Positions 27,071-40,956 of a DNA stretch of 64,000 nucleotides are shown in pieces. The position numbers were made by a program, and so were the translations under genes. The first letter of the stretch is position 1; each line of letters starts with the position of its first letter. A model generated the notes under the pieces. It ran no database searches, was not told the DNA's origin, and worked only from the letters and a program-made list of their open reading frames with translations. The stretch lies in contig CAJNOI010000006.1 of assembly GCA_905250115.1 (NCBI GenBank), positions 787,526 to 851,525 of the forward strand, read 5' to 3'. This DNA comes from Adineta steineri. Taxonomy: Eukaryota; Rotifera; Eurotatoria; Adinetida; Adinetidae.

Positions 27071-28499
27071 TTATGATTGCGTTTGAGTTATATTAGGGTC
27101 GTTATTATTATTATTATTATTATAATTTGAAGTACTTGCTGTTGAATTAAATCGGGAACGATTCCCAGTTATTGATGTTGTCATTTGCGATCGTTTCCGT
27201 TGAGTTGAAAGTGTTGATTCAATAGTACTAAAACGTCGAAATGCTTCATTGATTAATTTTAATGATTGTAAACGAGTCGTATTTGATATTGGTTGATAAA
27301 AATCAGTTCCTTTCGGTGATTGTACATCACTCGATATTGAATCACTACGAATGAAATCTGTTGATATTGAAGGTTTATGTGTTGAAAGACTATTCATATG
27401 TTCAAGTGAAGTAGACGGAAGATTTTGATCAACTTCAGCTAAATCTATACAAAAAATTAGAATTTATCATATCTGTTTAATATACAAAAATAAATAAATA
27501 CACATTCATTATTTTGATTAAAGGTTTTTTTTAGCAAGATAATGTTTAAAAATTTATGATGCTAGTAACTAATGATAAAAGTGTGCACGATTAGGGATTT
27601 AATCCGACGTCTATTGACTAACAGAAAAAACATGCTCTCAATATTTGTTTTATGTATATTGTAGAAAAAAACCTGATCTTTTTTTTTATCAATCTTGTAG
27701 ATGATTATTTATTAGTTAATTATTTACCTTGTCGTGTATTAGAATCACGTGTTGATGTTCCACTAGCAGCCGCTGCTTCAGATAAAATACTTTGCATTCG
27801 ATTACTATTAATAATCGGTGTCTCTTTTGAATTAATAGCTTTTTCGATATTTGTTTTATGTAATACATCTAATTCTTGACGTAAATCTCGTGTTTCATCA
27901 CGTAATCGTTGAACAGTTTCAGTTAACTATTAAATTTTAAAGAAATATATTCAAAAATAATTAATTTTTTCGAAAAAAACAAACCTGTTGTTTCTCATCA
28001 AGTTCATTTTCTAACAAAGCATTCTGTTCTAATGCACGATTAAGTCTTGTTTCAAATGTTGATAAACTATCTAATAATGTTCTTTTACCTAAGAAATAAT
28101 TTATCATAAAAGAATTAAATAAATATTATTTATACTTCGTTCAAGATCATCATTTGTTTGTTCTAATTCTCTTATATAATGTGTTAATTTTTCATTTAAA
28201 TTTTTACATGAATTTAATTCTTCTTGTATTTGATCAAAACGTTTATCGAATTGTTTAATAGTTTGTTCACTACGTTCACGATATTGTTCATTTTGTGCAC
28301 GTTCACGAAATAAATCTTGTTGACAACGATGTGCTTCACTATCTAATTGTTTTATATTTAATTCTAATTCTTGTTCATAATTTAATGATGAATGTTGATA
28401 TTCATCAAATTCATGTTCGATATGTTCAAAACGTGTCCGATATTCAATATAACGTTCCAATGCTTCTTCAAATGTTGTTGGATCATTATCATTTGACAT
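27071..28499 (-). CDS. NDE1: NudE/NDEL1 dynein regulator
   Basis: Exons are about 28136-28499, 27985-28088, 27724-27930 and 27071-27449. The N-terminal two thirds is coiled coil with NudE hallmarks: LTHYIRELEQTNDDLER, ETRLNRALEQNALLENELDE and VQRLRDETRDLRQEL. The tail is Ser/Thr/Asn-rich with a LKLINEAFRRFSTIESTL helix, matching the NudE C-terminal helix. It ends in a poly-Asn run (ATT/ATA repeats at 27103-27123) and TQTQS. NudE proteins link LIS1 to cytoplasmic dynein in nuclear migration, centrosome positioning and mitosis. The start MSNDNDPTTFEEALE matches the short acidic NudE N-terminus. Confidence 0.9.
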
Positions 28500-28796
28500 T
28501 AAGAAATAAATCGAAAATCTTAAAAACAAAAAACTCTATATAGATAAATAAATATATTTTTGAAAAATAAAATACAACATGTATAATGTATTTATTTCTC
28601 TTTTTTCTAAATATTACTTTTTTAAAAGAAATAAATAGAATAATACATTGAACATTACGTTAATACCTCTAAGGATATAACAACAAGTCACATGACAAGA
28701 ACAAAAAACACAGAAAAGACACGGGTTGAAAGTTGATTGAAATAACAAATGCGTAAATTAGAGATAAATGAAGATAATTTTTTGTTAAATGTATTG

Positions 28797-30521
28797 TTAA
28801 TGTGTATGATCAGTATTGAGAGTCGTTGGTGGTTTAATGCGAAAGCAATGAATATTTAATGCATCACATAATTCTTGACATACTTTCGTATTATATCGAA
28901 GTAAATCATATAAATTAAATGCCTAAATAAAAACGATAGATTGTCTTTAAATACTATATGATAAATGTCTATGTTTTAATATCAATCAAGACAAAATTTT
29001 TATCGATATATCTTATTCATTAATGAAGAAAATTTAACTTACGAGAAAAAACCAAAGTAAAATATGTTCTCCAATAAAACAACTAAAATATTGATTTACA
29101 CAAAAGGCTATGGGACCAATATATGCTGTATCCCATCTATTCAACGGACTTTTTGACATATGAGCTACCTACAAGATAAAAAAGGATTGCCCTTTCACGG
29201 ATAATAAGAAAGAGAGATATTGACTAACAATCAATCGATTTGTAATTTTTGAAAATGCAATACCATAACATATTAAATGAAGTGCTGGATGTTGTACAAG
29301 TGCGGTTGATAATGAATGATTTGAGGCAATATAAGCAAGAAATGTAAGAAATAAAATATGCCATGCTGGAAAAATAATACTTGTACCCTTTATAGTAAAA
29401 CAAAAGCAAATAGAATATTTAAATCAATATTGAATAGAAAAAGAAAGTGATGTGATTTACAGCAACTGATGAAGAATTTCTTCCACATCCACCTTGTGAA
29501 ATAAGACGAACATTATTAACTGCACTACAGAATCCAGAACCGATCATTAATATTGCCGAAAATACACGATATTCAATATGAATTATAGGCATCTTATTAA
29601 ATGAAACAAAAAAAGATTATTATTATATTATCTTTAATTTAGTTTTTTATACATACCGTTTTAGTCCAGAAACTGGGTGATATAATAGTTATCAAGCAAA
29701 CAAATATGAAGAAAAACTGAGCTTCGGTACAATCAAATCTAAATAAGATAAGTAAAAATATTGAAAAAAAATTTATTTTGAGGACTTACGTTCCAAATTT
29801 AAGTTTTCCCGATACGTATGTTTGCCAATGTGCACAATAAAATGTCACACAAGACAACATACAACACCAAAACATAACCCATGGATGAACACCAAGTTGT
29901 AAAACACAACAAAATGCAACTGTGACAAATACTATAAAACAAAAATATGAAATAAGTATTGATAGAACATTGAAAATAACCTGTTGAAACTGAATCACAA
30001 CCATGATCAAATAATTCACCCAACGGCGATGAAGAATCTGTTCGGCGAGCTTGTTTACCATCAATTGCGTCAAGTGATTGATATAAGAAAAGGCCAAGTC
30101 CTGTTAGAAAATACATCCATCGTGTACACTAAATCAAATTTTATTATTTTTGCAGATGAAATAATAATTTAACCTGTTCTTTAGCACCGTCTGTTAAAAT
30201 GATGAGCAAAATACTAGCGCCAATATTTAATACTAAACCAACGATAGTAATAAGATTTGGTGCTACCCATAATGGACAAAATTCAACAAGACGTTTCCAA
30301 AATATTTGCATATATGGATCGAGTAAAGTTGTACCTTCAGATGCATATTTATGTTCTTTCAAACGTTTTATCTGTTGTTCAGTTAATATATTAGGTAGAT
30401 TTCGAATGACTTCTTTTGCATTTGAGCCCAATTGATGGGTTTTTTGCGTAATTTGTCTAACATTACCATGAAATGAAGACTGTAGATTATTATCTAAGAT
30501 TCGGTTACTAGACATATTCAT
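28797..30521 (-). CDS. CEPT1: Choline/ethanolamine phosphotransferase
   Basis: CDP-alcohol phosphotransferase, the last step of the Kennedy pathway making phosphatidylcholine and phosphatidylethanolamine in ER/Golgi membranes. The family signature D-G-x2-A-R-x8-G-x3-D-x3-D is intact ([20 protein letters not shown], then GCD, around 30000-30060). Several hydrophobic exons follow (28920-29980), consistent with about ten TM helices. N-terminal features include [20 protein letters not shown] and [20 protein letters not shown]. The C-terminus ends [20 protein letters not shown] and a short hydrophilic tail. The start MNMSSN (30521) lies just after a TTTTAG acceptor, so the first exon here includes a few 5'UTR bases. 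CHPT1 versus CEPT1 substrate choice cannot be read. Confidence 0.92.
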
Positions 30522-31140
30522 GAAATATCTAAAATGATATAGAGAAAATAAGAAAGAAACAGTATTCGTTACGGTCCAATAACCGAAACTATCATTTATG
30601 TCCAATCAAAGAAAGAAAAATCCATATATAAAATCAAATATATTGGTTTGAGTCATTCATTTGAAAGGTATGTAGATCAATGCATGTAATGAGTCATTAC
30701 AATTTTTTTTAAACTGACAACAACAAGTTAATAGAACTTGTAATAGGCAAAACAAAAGAATGTGTACTGACGAAAATAAAATATCTCTACCATTTGTAAG
30801 TAAACATGCATCGAGAGAGAGAAAGAAAAAAAAGTATCACACACTCATGCACATGCTTTTAAGTCTAATCATCACTCTTTTACGTTTTACGAGATAGATA
30901 ACGAACGTCCGACTCTGTCTGTCTATCAATCAAAAAATAATAATATTTGACAATAATAAAAACTGGTATTTTCCTTCTCAATGCTTAAACACAAAACTCG
31001 TTTATTCGAAACAAGAGCCAAACATTTCAATCTCATCACATTCAATTAGTATTTTTTTTCTTAGTAAATATCATTCCATACAAAACATAAAATGCAAAAA
31101 CAAATAAAACAAAAGCTGCAAAATAAATATCACACTTGAT
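30522..31140. other. Intergenic region, 0.6 kb
   Basis: 5' flank of the phosphotransferase and 3' flank of the ZDHHC17-like gene. AT-rich, no gene seen. Confidence 0.5.
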
Positions 31141-34023
31141 TTAAATATTCGATAATTCCATTGAAGATAAATTTAATTTTTGTCGTATACGTAATGGAAT
31201 CGCTTGATAAAAATCTTCAACTGAATAAATTCTTGCCCAATCAATATTAACTGGTGTATAACAACATATACGTCGATTAATTAAATCTACTAAATTTTGT
31301 ATATATCCTAATGAAAATGGACTGGAGGATTTGTTTCGAAGATATTTATATCGCCAAAAATTGAATTTTTCATTTGTTGTATAACCAGATGCAATCTTAA
31401 TTAACACAATTTAAATAAATTTTCTATGACAAATTTTTTTTCTATGTTACCTGCGCAAGTATTGTTACACAAAGACCACTAATCCAAAGAATATGCACAC
31501 ATGCAATAAATGTAAACCAAAGAATAACTGGTGAACAATTTATTATGATTGTTAAAGCTTGAGGTATTGTTTCTGATGAAAATAAATGGCAATTACGATG
31601 ATAATCTGAAATGAGTAATACATATATTATTTTGAAATGTGACATTATATAAGGAATATTACGTAAAAATGAAGCATGAAGAAAAAGACCAAGGCATATT
31701 GGCGTGAAAAATAGGAAACCAACAAAATATCGAAGATTTTTTTCACCAACACAATTATCAATCCACTAGAATAGACAAAAACATTATTTTTAATTATATG
31801 AAAAGAAAATAGCATGTACGTCCTATTATAATGTCATAGACAGACAAATGACATCTGTTAATGAGTTTTATTACGTTTTATTACGATTGTAAAAACCTGT
31901 TATTTTATAAGAAATACTATCGAATAAATTTATTGATTTTTACAAAAAGAAAATTTCCAAGGATTATATTCCGTTGAGTCGTAATATTACAGTCATACAT
32001 ATTACAAAATCAATATTTATTTAGGCCATCTGACACTTTAGTTTCCCTTTGCTTATAATAATTTTTTTGCAATAAAAAACATTAGTTTGTTTTTTTTAAT
32101 AGATTTACAAGGTTAAAATATAATTACATAAAAAGATGTGCACACTTAAGGATATTTTCTAGTCGAATACATATCAAACTAAAACTGACATTTTATACCT
32201 ATGAAATGCTGAGATTTTAATCTATCATCTTACCGGACAATGATGATCGAATTTTGAAATACATCTATGACAATCTTTACAATGTTTTGATCGAATTGGT
32301 CGTTTTATAAGACATGATGTACAAAAAGTTTCATAATCAAATAAATTTTGTTCAACTAATTGAATAATATTCTAAAAAAAAATCAACAACGGTAAAAGAA
32401 ATTTTATTCTTACAAATATTCATTATACTCTATATAATTGTTCACGATTACCAACAATAAAACCTGGATCACGTTTTATAGCAAGATAATAATTACTCCA
32501 GGATAAATATGTTAATAGAATAATGAAAAAAAAATGAATTGATATTACATTTACAGCTTAAAAAAAAGAATAGAAAAGTTATTAAAAATTAATATTAAAA
32601 TTTTTCGATTAGAATTTTACATGCCGAGAAATAATAGAAATAACAAACATACAACCAAAAGATCGATGCTTGAGCAATAGCTATTGGTAAATATCGATCC
32701 ATTTGATTATCGAAGAATATTCTAATCGAAATATCAGATTAATAAAAAAGGTGTTGTTTTCTCTATCAAGATATCTTACCGGACATATCCAGATGTTAGA
32801 CCAGCTAAACATACTAATAAAATACCTCTATAAATCAATGAGATTGGCAATTGAATTATAAATGCAACAACAATTATAAGTATATATGGTAAAAGTTTTG
32901 TTCCTAGACGTCGACTTGATTTATCAAATTGTAACCATTTTGGTAAACCAGGATTTGATCCATTATCTTTTGATAGAAGATACATTAACTGCATATTCCC
33001 TGACAATCTTCGTGCTACATCTAATGGAGTTTCATTCTAAAAACAATAAAAATACATATATTTAAATAAATCAAATTTAAACATACATCAGAATTACATA
33101 TATCAGTACGAGCATTAGCATCAAGAAGAACTTGAACTGCTTCTTTATTCGATGCATTAATAGCATAATGAAGTGGTGTACATTTATTAACTGGATCTTG
33201 ATAATTAATTTGAGAACCAAGTCTAAAATTTCATTATTCGATTTTATAATATTCATAGACCAATTTACCGAACAAGTAATTGAGTTGGATCACGATTTTT
33301 TATTTTACTAACAGCATGCATTAATGGTGTCATTCCACATTTGTCAAGTATATCAACATCTTCTCCTTTAGCAATTAAATATGCAACAATATCTGTATGT
33401 CCAAACATACTAGCAAGATGCAAAGCAGAAAAACCTTGAGAGAAAAAAAACAGTTGCTTTCAAAATAATATTCTTATTCTATTGTTTTGATAATCAATTT
33501 ACCTTCGGCATCAAATAATGAAATTTGTGCTTGATGTGATAGAAGAAAAATAACCATTTCAGTATGACCATCACGTATAGCCCAATGCAATGGTGTAGAA
33601 TTAAGTGCACCACCAATTGCATCTACTTGAGCACGTTTATTTATTAAATATTTTGCGATTTCAACTCGATTATTAAGCGCTGCCCAATGTAGTAAAGTTA
33701 TATTACCAGCAACTGGTGTTGAAGCAAGGTATGGTGCAGGTTCAATTAATTCAACAACACGATCGTAATAACCAAATTGAACAGCACTAAATTAAATTAG
33801 AAAAAAGATTGCTAATTTAATTTCTCTAGTTTATGACATACGAAACTAAATCAGCTGTATGAGATTCAGGACCTGGTGTACTACTAATTATTGTTGGAGG
33901 TTCAACGGGATATGGTGGTGGTTTAGTTGTACCACCATTTAAAACATTTGGCTGAAAGTAAAATAAAATATTCATTAAGAATATATGAATTTGTTAAATT
34001 TCTTTTACTTCTATTGACTTCAT
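31141..34023 (-). CDS. ZDHHC17: Ankyrin-repeat palmitoyltransferase (ZDHHC17/HIP14-like)
   Basis: The first exon codes only MKSIE (34023 to about 34009) and joins [16 protein letters not shown] in phase 0. About six ankyrin repeats follow ([80 protein letters not shown]; 33000-33900). Two pairs of TM helices surround the DHHC Cys-rich domain ([38 protein letters not shown]; 32230-32370). The catalytic DHHC is intact. The C-terminal cytosolic tail ends [12 protein letters not shown]. The architecture is that of ZDHHC17/ZDHHC13, Golgi enzymes that recruit substrates such as SNAP25 and cysteine-string protein through the ankyrin domain. An intron of about 0.46 kb separates the DHHC exon from the following TM exon. 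Confidence 0.93.
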
Positions 34024-34414
34024 ATCAACACATAAGATCGTGTCACTTTAACATTATGTTTTGATTGTGGTTATGTTGTTTCGAAGGAAACGGGCAAAGA
34101 AAGTAACAGAGAAAAAAATTGCTCTGTATTGCGATTTCTTTTTTTCTGATAGTAATGAATCATTGGCACTGCCTGCGAACGAACAAATAGAAAATTTCTT
34201 TTACTATTTGTTTGTATAACAACATCTAATGCATTAATTTGGTTTTTACTTTTCGATTCCTCAGAACAGTTGAAAAAGCATATGGAAGGAAAAAGATGGA
34301 ACAAACTAGATGAAAATGTTAAATCTTATTCGTACATATATCATTCTAAAGTAATGACAGAGGACGCTGGTGTATTGTTAGATAATATTTTTATGAAACA
34401 TGTCTTATAGGGGA

Positions 34415-34575
34415 CTCAGGAGTGCTGAATCTTCCTCATACGCTCCCGCGCGGGGAGGGAAATTTTTTTAAAACTGCATTTTTGGGAGACATTCTTTAAA
34501 ATTCTGGGGAATTTTTGAAAAAATTTTCCTGGGGAGGGAAATTTTTGATTTTTGGGAAGATTCTGCACCTCTGAG
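34415..34575. mobile_element. MITE-like element with 21-bp terminal inverted repeats
   Basis: Left end CTCAGGAGTGCTGAATCTTCC (21 bp) and the reverse complement of the right end, CTCAGAGGTGCAGAATCTTCC, agree at 18 of 21 positions. The 161-bp element is far more G-rich than its surroundings, is non-coding and carries an internal GGGGAGGGAAATTTTT motif twice. The 7-mer GGGGACT flanks both ends (34410-34416 and 34575-34581), overlapping the repeat ends, so the exact target-site duplication is 4-7 bp. No transposase is present. Confidence 0.6.
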
Positions 34576-37500
34576 GGGACTATTCATAAATGAAATCTTT
34601 CACTATATCATGCTATTTGAAACTGTATTATATTTATTCGCATTAGATTTATGTTAGAATAACTAGTACATACGAAGAATCAAATAAAACTTGATAGGGA
34701 GAAACTTTTTTGAAATTCGCCTAACTTCACAGGACTTTGCAAGACTATTTGAGATACCATCGAGTTATTTCTTAAACTAAAAGTTCTAAGAAAATTATTC
34801 GAGTTGAAAAAATTAGAGGCCGTTACAGAGCAAAGTAAATTGCTTTTCCTCCAGGTATTTCTTTTATATAAGTACTACCATGAAAACGAATTTTTGGTAT
34901 ATATGTTCCGTCCTATCAACATCGATTTGTAATGAACGTCAATTTTTAAGTGTAGTGTATCAATAGATGAGAGCATTGAAACACAACGATAACCTTCTAT
35001 CTTAAATTCAATAGGATATGTATTTCAGATATAGTTTGTTCAAAATTCAGATTTTATGTATTACCAACTAAGTCTTTTTTTTTCATTTTGAAGAAAGTGC
35101 ATGAGTTTCTTTATTTCGAATTTTAAATGAATAAAACAATAAGAATTCCTTTTTATAAACAATTACCATACTGTTTCTCTTATTCTGAAATCAATTAACG
35201 AAACAATATTATAATTCTTACTGCCATAAAAACTATTCGATAATGAAATATTTCTCCTCACATCACAGTAGGTGAATCTTTTGATATATATAACTTTACA
35301 GACCACTTTCAATGCTCTCTCAAATTGATTCTTAATTAAAAGTGGCCTTGACTCCACAGTCGTCTACACTTGAGAATCGGGTGATAGATTATGAAAAGGT
35401 TATGATGAAAAAAAAGATGCGATATAGTAACTCATTTTGTCTGATTGGATAAATTACTGGAAGTTGCTTCATAAAGTCAAGCATTATATTTCGAAGTAAA
35501 CTATCAAGCAATAAAAATATTTATCAAAAATTCTACTGGTGTTCAAGATGTTATAATTATTATGAAATTTCATTTTAAGTAAGTTATTTAAAATCTATTC
35601 ATTTTTATATACGTCATAATTAGTTCTAAATGAATAGCTGTCATTTATGCTCGATTGATAGTAAGAATATTTAAATAATATCTATATAATTGAAACAACA
35701 TGTATGGCATTTCTAAAAAGGAATTCAAATTAAGAAGCAATATTTTTATTTAGTCATAGACTAATTACTTAATATTAATAAGAATGAATGATGACAAAAA
35801 AATTTGCAGTATTTGTTAAATCGATTTTTTATGAGTCAATTTTTGTAAAGTAAATCAATAACGATAATTTAATATTCATCAAATATTCATTATATCAGAC
35901 AATAGTAGTGTTCAGTTTCATATGTTATTCTTCCCACTTTATGAATACAATCAAATGTAATAAATTCAATGTGAAGTTTTTTTGTGTACGAAGTCTATTC
36001 TATATCATCTTATGTAAATATCATATTCAACTTAATATTCAATACATTAAGTATATGTTATAATTCATTGATTTCAATTGATTAATTAGCATTTAAATAA
36101 TAGAAAAAAAATGTAAATGTATCATAAATATTATGAACTATATTCAATCGACAATGATTTTAAATTATAAATTCATTGAATAGAATAGAATAGAGCAGTA
36201 GTAATAATAAATACATTTGTAAATTGATATCAGACACTACTATATAAAAACATTATTTTTTCTCTATAAGTAATAAATGTAAATTGAACAGAAAATAATA
36301 AAATGAAGAAAACAATAATTCATTATATGTATATTTAAAAACTACTATTCATTTTTATTATTGTTGTATACGAAAAAGAAACCTCATGTTGGACACTTTT
36401 CATTAGTATGAATAAACTATACATATTCATTTTAACTATATAAACAAATTTAAGTGAAATATATATGCTCATAAATTCATTTTCAATAAACAAATACTGA
36501 GAATGTCAATATATACTTTAAAAAAAATTTATACATATATATGCGATAGAAAATATTTATATTGAATACGTAATTTATGTTTTGATCGATAAGGCTTTAG
36601 TAATTAATTAAAAAAACAATTTTCTATATATATTTAATTTTGAAGAAAAAAAACATGACAAATTAGAATAAAAAATAATTTATGACACGGTATTGATTAT
36701 TTTCTTATAAATATTTATCATTAGAGAGAGAAAAAAACATGAACAATTCAAATGTAATTAACATTCTTACAACATAATTATGTCAAATCCTTAGAGATGA
36801 TTCTGTATTTTATCAACGAACAAACTAATTAATTAATTTCCTCACCTGATCAACATAAAATAAATTTTTGTTGCTTCCTATATGAAATTCTATTTGCTAG
36901 ATTATGTTCCTGAATAATAAAACACGCAGAACAAATTTACGCAACATATGTATTACGGAAGAAAGACCAGATGGATTTCAATTTCCTTTTGTTACCTTGA
37001 CCTGCCTTCGGCTAAGAAGAGAGAAAAAAAACTCAACAAGATCATTATGTATTAATTAACATTCTTTACGAATATTAATTTTTATTTCTATTAACTTTTT
37101 TTTTAACCTTCATAAATATCGATAAAAAAAAGATTTCATAGAAACAAAACATATTATTTTACTTTTCTTCTTTTCTTAGCTAATAGACCATGAACATCTT
37201 ATCTTATTGATACCAATTGTCCAAACGATCATATTACATATTTTATATTATTATTGTTGAATAACCTTTACATAGAATTCAAAACATTTATATAAGGTAA
37301 ACTATTTCATAACTTATTTAAAATGAACATGAATCATAAAAAGAAAAAATTATTTTTTTTTTATATGTAGTTTGTTATCACATTTATAGTACTTCATAAT
37401 GTTAAATATATGACATAAAGTGCTATTAAAATAATAGTATATCTCTTCAAATATATTTATTCATATGAGAGCTTTTTTCTTTCTAATTGAAATTTTCTAT

Positions 37501-39133
37501 TTTAATTTACATGCAATTTATAGCTTAAATATTGAACTTATTATTATCTTTTAATCCATTCAATTAGCTAAATTTCATTCAAAATATATGTTTTTGTTTG
37601 TCTTAAAATTTTGTTTTAAAACGATTTGAATTGTGTAACTCACTTATATGAATATGTATATATATATATGTATGTACACGATAAGAACATCAACAATACA
37701 TCAAACCATTAAAGTATAGTTCGTTGATCAAAGTAGATTCTCCTTTTGAACAAAAAAATCACCAACAACAATAACAGCATTTCTTTTTCTTCTTCTTTGT
37801 CTCATATCTTTAAGTGCTAGAAACTACAATACTTGTTTTTTTCAATCATTTCTATACTAGAGAAGTTTACTTATCTTAATCGCTCATCTTTCAAATTTCA
37901 TTGTTCTACTCACGTACACATTTTTTTTAATCTTAGTTCTCTCTCTCTCGTTTTAAATTAGATATTTTGCATACCTCTTCTACTTAGAAATAGTAATAAA
38001 GAAGAAACCACTATAGTGATACAAGATATGTGAAGACTAATCAGCATGCCACATTCTTCATTGCTTATTGACGATGTCAGCAAGTAAATTGTGCACTATC
38101 AAATTTAGTTCTACTAGAAGAGTTTTGTTACATATCATCAGCACTTGTGTTCGCCTGTCAGCTTTGATGACTTGCTATTGTACATACACATATGTATATA
38201 TATATATAGAAGAGAAAAAAGAGAAATGCAAACGAAAAGCATAGAGATGATGCAATAGCTGAGCTACGACTATAATAACCCACTATAAAAATTAATCAAT
38301 TGGGGATTTCTCTTTCTTATATATGTATATATGGATGCCGATCGACGATTGTTGACAAGAGAACAACGGAAGTAGCCTTGCCATTAAAAAATAATAGAAA
38401 AACGACATATCATTTTTTAGAAAAAAAAGAAAAATTGTTCAACTTTTGTTATCAATACAATGATCGTCACTATTGTCATCATATACATAATGATTGCAAA
38501 CGTGTGTATCTCTCCTTGATAACTTGTGTTTTGCTTGATTTTTACAGATGTGCGTGATTGAACACATACATCATGTACGATTTAACATACCATATATATA
38601 TATATATATATATATATACTTGTCAAAGAGACCAACTAAAATTAGACAACTGACATATTTCAACATCGTTCTCTCTTCTCATTTCCTTCTTCTTCTTCTA
38701 TTGCTCACATCAATAATGACAACCAAACGAGAAGCGGTGGAAAGAGAAAATATTTTAATGAATCAAATGTAGTGGACGTATAAAAAAAAGGAGAGACGAT
38801 GACAGAAATAGAGAATAAGTGAAAGGCAACCACTCGACGTTAAATGTGGGCAGTGGAGCAATGTCGGCGCCAAATTGATTGATCATAGAGCTCACTTGGT
38901 ATATTCTTTACTCACCTGTTAATTGTTCTATAATCATCTATTCCATATTCGCACCTACTGTAAATATCGAAATATCCAGTTATTAATACTTATTAATATT
39001 GTTACTTTTTTGTTTCGTTTTTTTTCTTCTTCTCTGAAGAAGAAAATGGTAACGAAGCGTATTAGTACTTTTATATATGTACATAATCAGGTATGATGAA
39101 TATAGAATCAATTGAAAAAATGATTTTTCAAGC

Positions 39134-39158
39134 TTGTCTTCAATTCGATTGAAGACAA
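39134..39158. repeat. Perfect 11-bp inverted repeat, 3-nt loop
   Basis: Arms TTGTCTTCAAT and ATTGAAGACAA are separated by TCG. The pairing is perfect. Function unknown. Confidence 0.6.
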
Positions 39159-40956
39159 CAAAAAGAAGGTCATATCATAATGCATACAATACGTAACTAC
39201 GTAATTTCTATTAAAGAAAAAAGAAATGTGTAATTGTTAAGTTTTCTTTTTTTGATTCCATTCGAATTTTGAAGAATTAAAGTGTAGTATAAAACAGAAA
39301 AGTCATTCTCTTTCAAGGATTATTTATTCATTCTTTATCGTAAAAAGAAACTGTATGTATCTCATAAGTCGTTTAGTAATATTTTTTTTGGCTGCCTGTG
39401 TCTTTCTCTTTCCTTTCCTTGTTTCTTCTTCGTTTAATTCCATAGAACATAAACCTTGAATGTGTATGAGTAAAAGACGTTAAGTATTTGGTTATGTGTG
39501 TTCTGTTTTTTCTTCTCGTTTGCATTCTGTTTTGTTGACGTACGACACGCGCATGTATCTTGGCGTACCCGTAGTTGATTTTTTTTCTTTTATATATATA
39601 TATATATATTTTATTTATTTCGAAACGTTGACTAGAGAAAGAAAAAAGTGAGTAAGAACAAAATTTCTATTTTTTATTCTGAGAGACGGACGTATTTAAA
39701 CTTTCACATTAGACTGAATGTCAAACACGTATATTCACTTACACGTGACAAAACTATGTACAGGTTTTTCGCCATTTTTTTATTATCATTTCTCTTCTTT
39801 TATTTCAATTTCATATACATATATAGCGGTTGATGTTTCTGTTAGAACGTGAGTCTAAATATACAGTTGATTTTGACTTTTTGATCATAGCTGGCATATG
39901 TATGCCATCCGAATCTTTCGTTTACTTAACACACAATATAACTGTATTCTAACCAGTAGGGGAGATAAACATACTCACTCACATACATATATACACATTC
40001 TCGATTGACAAATAAAGGACCTGAATTTACGTAACACTTTCTATGTATATATGCTATAAATATATTATTCATGCAAGTAATAACCTTGCTATTATTCGTA
40101 CCGTTATAGTTCCTTTTCTATTCTCACCAGTGAGAGATATTACCATTTCTATGATTGTAATCATGATGAATGTACTATATATATATATATATATACATTC
40201 TATTATTAGCCTATTTTATGATCTTAAAATATTAATCTTGTTCTAAATACCTTTTCTACTCAAAGTTTTTCTTTCGAAAGAGTTAAAAGAAACCAATCGG
40301 ATCTATATCGAACAATATTAATAATATGTTCTTGAGCCGTCTTATCGGATATTTGCTATTATAAGACTAATAAAAAAAATAGTTATTCGACCGAAAGATT
40401 AAATCGTCACATTTCATCTGCAAAAAACAGAGTCTTCGTGCCATAATCGTCATCATCATCATCATCATTGCATCGTTGTCGACTAGTTAAAATCACACAT
40501 CGTTTATTGTGTCCCGTTGTACAGATTTCTCTCTTGTTTGCCGGCTGCTATACTCATTATTTTTCTATAAAGTGGAACCGAGAGAACAATACACATACAT
40601 ATAAATACACAATTGTCTACTCCCTTATGTTTGATATATGTATCGGAGAGAGAAGGGGGAGAGAGAGAGATGCAATGCCATGAAATTTTCTCTCTGCTCC
40701 CTTTTTTCTTTTTTTCTGGCTTATGGCTGGACAGCTCAGGCACTTCGCATTTAGCTAAGTCAATAAACTCACGGCGGATACATCGGATATTTTCATTCTG
40801 TCTCTTTCTCTCCCACCCACTTGCTCAGTTCATAAATTAGGGTTCTCTTTTTTGAAATCGTTGTTCATTGATGTGAATTTCGCTCGATTAATTATTCCGA
40901 AAGCCTACTAACGCTCTTTCACTTACAAATATATATATATATGTATATGTATTAAG

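Larger units (their letters stand above)
34024..40956. other. 7 kb region without a convincing gene
   Basis: AT-rich, with many stop codons in all frames. It holds the inverted-repeat element at 34415-34575, a hairpin at 39134-39158, TA runs (38594-38620, 39593-39610, 40177-40194) and pyrimidine tracts. Good minus-strand splice donors (CAG/GTGAG at about 36846 and CAG/GTGAGTAAAG at about 38932) could be untranslated first exons of the ZDHHC17-like gene. The short plus-strand ORFs have no domains. Confidence 0.45.

Noticed and set aside
34410-34581. G-rich block as a CpG-type promoter
   Set aside because: Its inverted ends and flanking direct repeats fit a mobile element better than a promoter.
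40504-40840. Overlapping ORFs on both strands
   Set aside because: Low-complexity Ser/Pro/Lys content, no homology recognised, both strands open by chance in a pyrimidine-rich stretch.
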